DNA of 64,000 bases from Porphyromonas gingivalis ATCC 33277. GTDB taxonomy: Bacteria; Bacteroidota; Bacteroidia; Bacteroidales; Porphyromonadaceae. The stretch is taken from assembly GCF_000010505.1 (NCBI RefSeq), contig NC_010729.1, positions 2,233,501 through 2,297,500 on the forward strand, written 5' to 3'. Position numbers and translations under genes: made by a program. Positions 61,705-64,000 of this stretch are shown here, in pieces; position 1 is the stretch's first letter; the number at the start of each line of letters is the position of its first letter. The notes under the pieces were generated by a model. The model was given only the letters and a program-made list of their open reading frames with translations, was not told the DNA's origin and did no database searches.

Positions 61705-62052
61705 CTGTCCGCCACATGAAGGGTTTCGATCCGGAGATTGGGGAGGGCAGTCGGAGCGCGATCATTGACATTGTTCATACGAAGAACAAAAGTGTAGTAC
61801 AAGAAGGAGAGAGAAGGGCTTCGCCATTTCTTGCAGGATTTCTGCCCCCTCGCAGAGAGAGGAGGGCGGATTTACCGGCTGTTATTGACGAAACCGTCTC
61901 TCGACGAGGACATATACTCTGTCAAAGAGAAAAACGAAAAGACCGAGAGAGAAAAAGAAACCGAGGTGTACTACCTGATAAATCGAATTATCCAAAGGGT
62001 AATAATCGGCGTCTGAGCGATAATAACAGAAGCAAACAAACACACAAATATG
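61705..62052 (+). other. 16S rRNA leader
   Basis: The expected pre-rRNA leader from P2 to the 16S 5' end. A GATCATTGACATTGTTC-like block at 61760-61776 resembles the conserved GTTCTTTGACAT-type leader box seen before Bacteroides rRNA genes, possibly used in processing. No gene is supported. Confidence 0.55.
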
Positions 62053-63584
<1,532 letters not shown>

Positions 63585-64000
63585 CTGGAGTTCGGACCGA
63601 TTGACATAAACGGTTGCCCGAAAAATTAAGGAGAATTGGTTGAAGGTAGGGTTTTTTGCAACGGAACCGGTGTCGGAGATTTATCCGATCGGGGGAAGAA
63701 GAAAAGACCATATATCGCCTTCGGTTTCGGCTCTCGGCTTTTTTTTTATCCGAAAAACTTTACTGCACGGCGAAAAGCCATATTTGTTCGACGTATGAAT
63801 AAAACGAATATAACCTGCGGATATTCCGATGCAATCAATCGGGATGTCCGGGAGGGTGTTCTCTCTCTTGGATCGAAGATGGAGAGATACCGGAAGATAA
63901 GGAGTCTTTCCCTCCCCCGAGGCCTTGGTTCGTTTATCTTTCGAGCTTTCCCTGCTTCGAACTTTGCTTCTTTTTTTGAAGCGAGGCAAAAAGGGCAAAA
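63585..64000 (+). other. 16S-23S spacer (start only)
   Basis: The first 416 bp of the internal transcribed spacer. I see no tRNA cloverleaf here; tRNA-Ile/Ala genes, if present, would lie beyond the window edge. No protein gene is supported. Confidence 0.6.

Overview
The window comes from a Bacteroidota chromosome and is almost certainly Porphyromonas gingivalis. The 16S rRNA gene at the right end contains both sites of the widely used P. gingivalis-specific 16S primer pair (62781-62800 and 63165-63185). Promoters have the Bacteroidota form (TTTG, about 19 bp, TAnnTTTG). Lipoproteins, TolC/RND systems, a PCMD-domain protein and an LpxC-FabZ fusion fit the phylum. The strain cannot be decided from the sequence.

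Layout. 0-5 kb: membrane-stress-type small proteins, dapA-bioD, an OmpA-type lipoprotein, a dihydroorotate dehydrogenase-like flavoprotein, a decayed ISAs1-type transposase and tRNA-Lys(CTT). 6-18 kb (+ strand): an orphan histidine kinase, recJ and a PspC protein, an O-antigen chain-length protein (wzzP-like), NAD salvage genes pncB-nadD, small membrane proteins, a GHL10 lipoprotein and a Pif1-type helicase fused to TPRs. 18-25 kb (- strand): a heavy-metal RND efflux operon with a His/Cys-rich exported protein upstream. 25-34 kb (- strand): a long tight run of LysM-glucosaminidase, purM, prfA, pyrF, lpxD, lpxC/fabZ, lpxA and nnr, linking envelope (lipid A) synthesis with nucleotide synthesis, translation termination and metabolite repair. 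34-36 kb: an AT-rich RloA/RloB (AbiL-like) pair, the clearest accessory and defence-type insertion. 36-43 kb (+ strand): envelope lipoproteins and a beta-barrel, serine dehydratase and a divergent GH27 enzyme. 43-48 kb: DEAD-box helicase, KpsF-type SIS protein, M16 peptidase, then 1 kb of repeats. 48-54 kb: dps and a tripartite ABC-2 exporter lacking its ATPase. 54-61 kb (- strand): mutS, a YebC-family gene and pheT. 61-64 kb: two tandem rRNA promoters, a long leader and the 16S gene; the window ends in the 16S-23S spacer.

The most notable structures not explained by genes are: a dispersed GCGC-rich intergenic element in three clear copies plus one diverged copy; a 9-copy 23-bp tandem array whose units carry a palindrome; a 5-copy 22-bp AT-rich array with nested perfect inverted repeats; and a small promoter-ORF-terminator unit of unknown function beside it. 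No CRISPR array and no complete insertion sequence is present. Function calls rest on motifs I could read by eye; no database search was possible.
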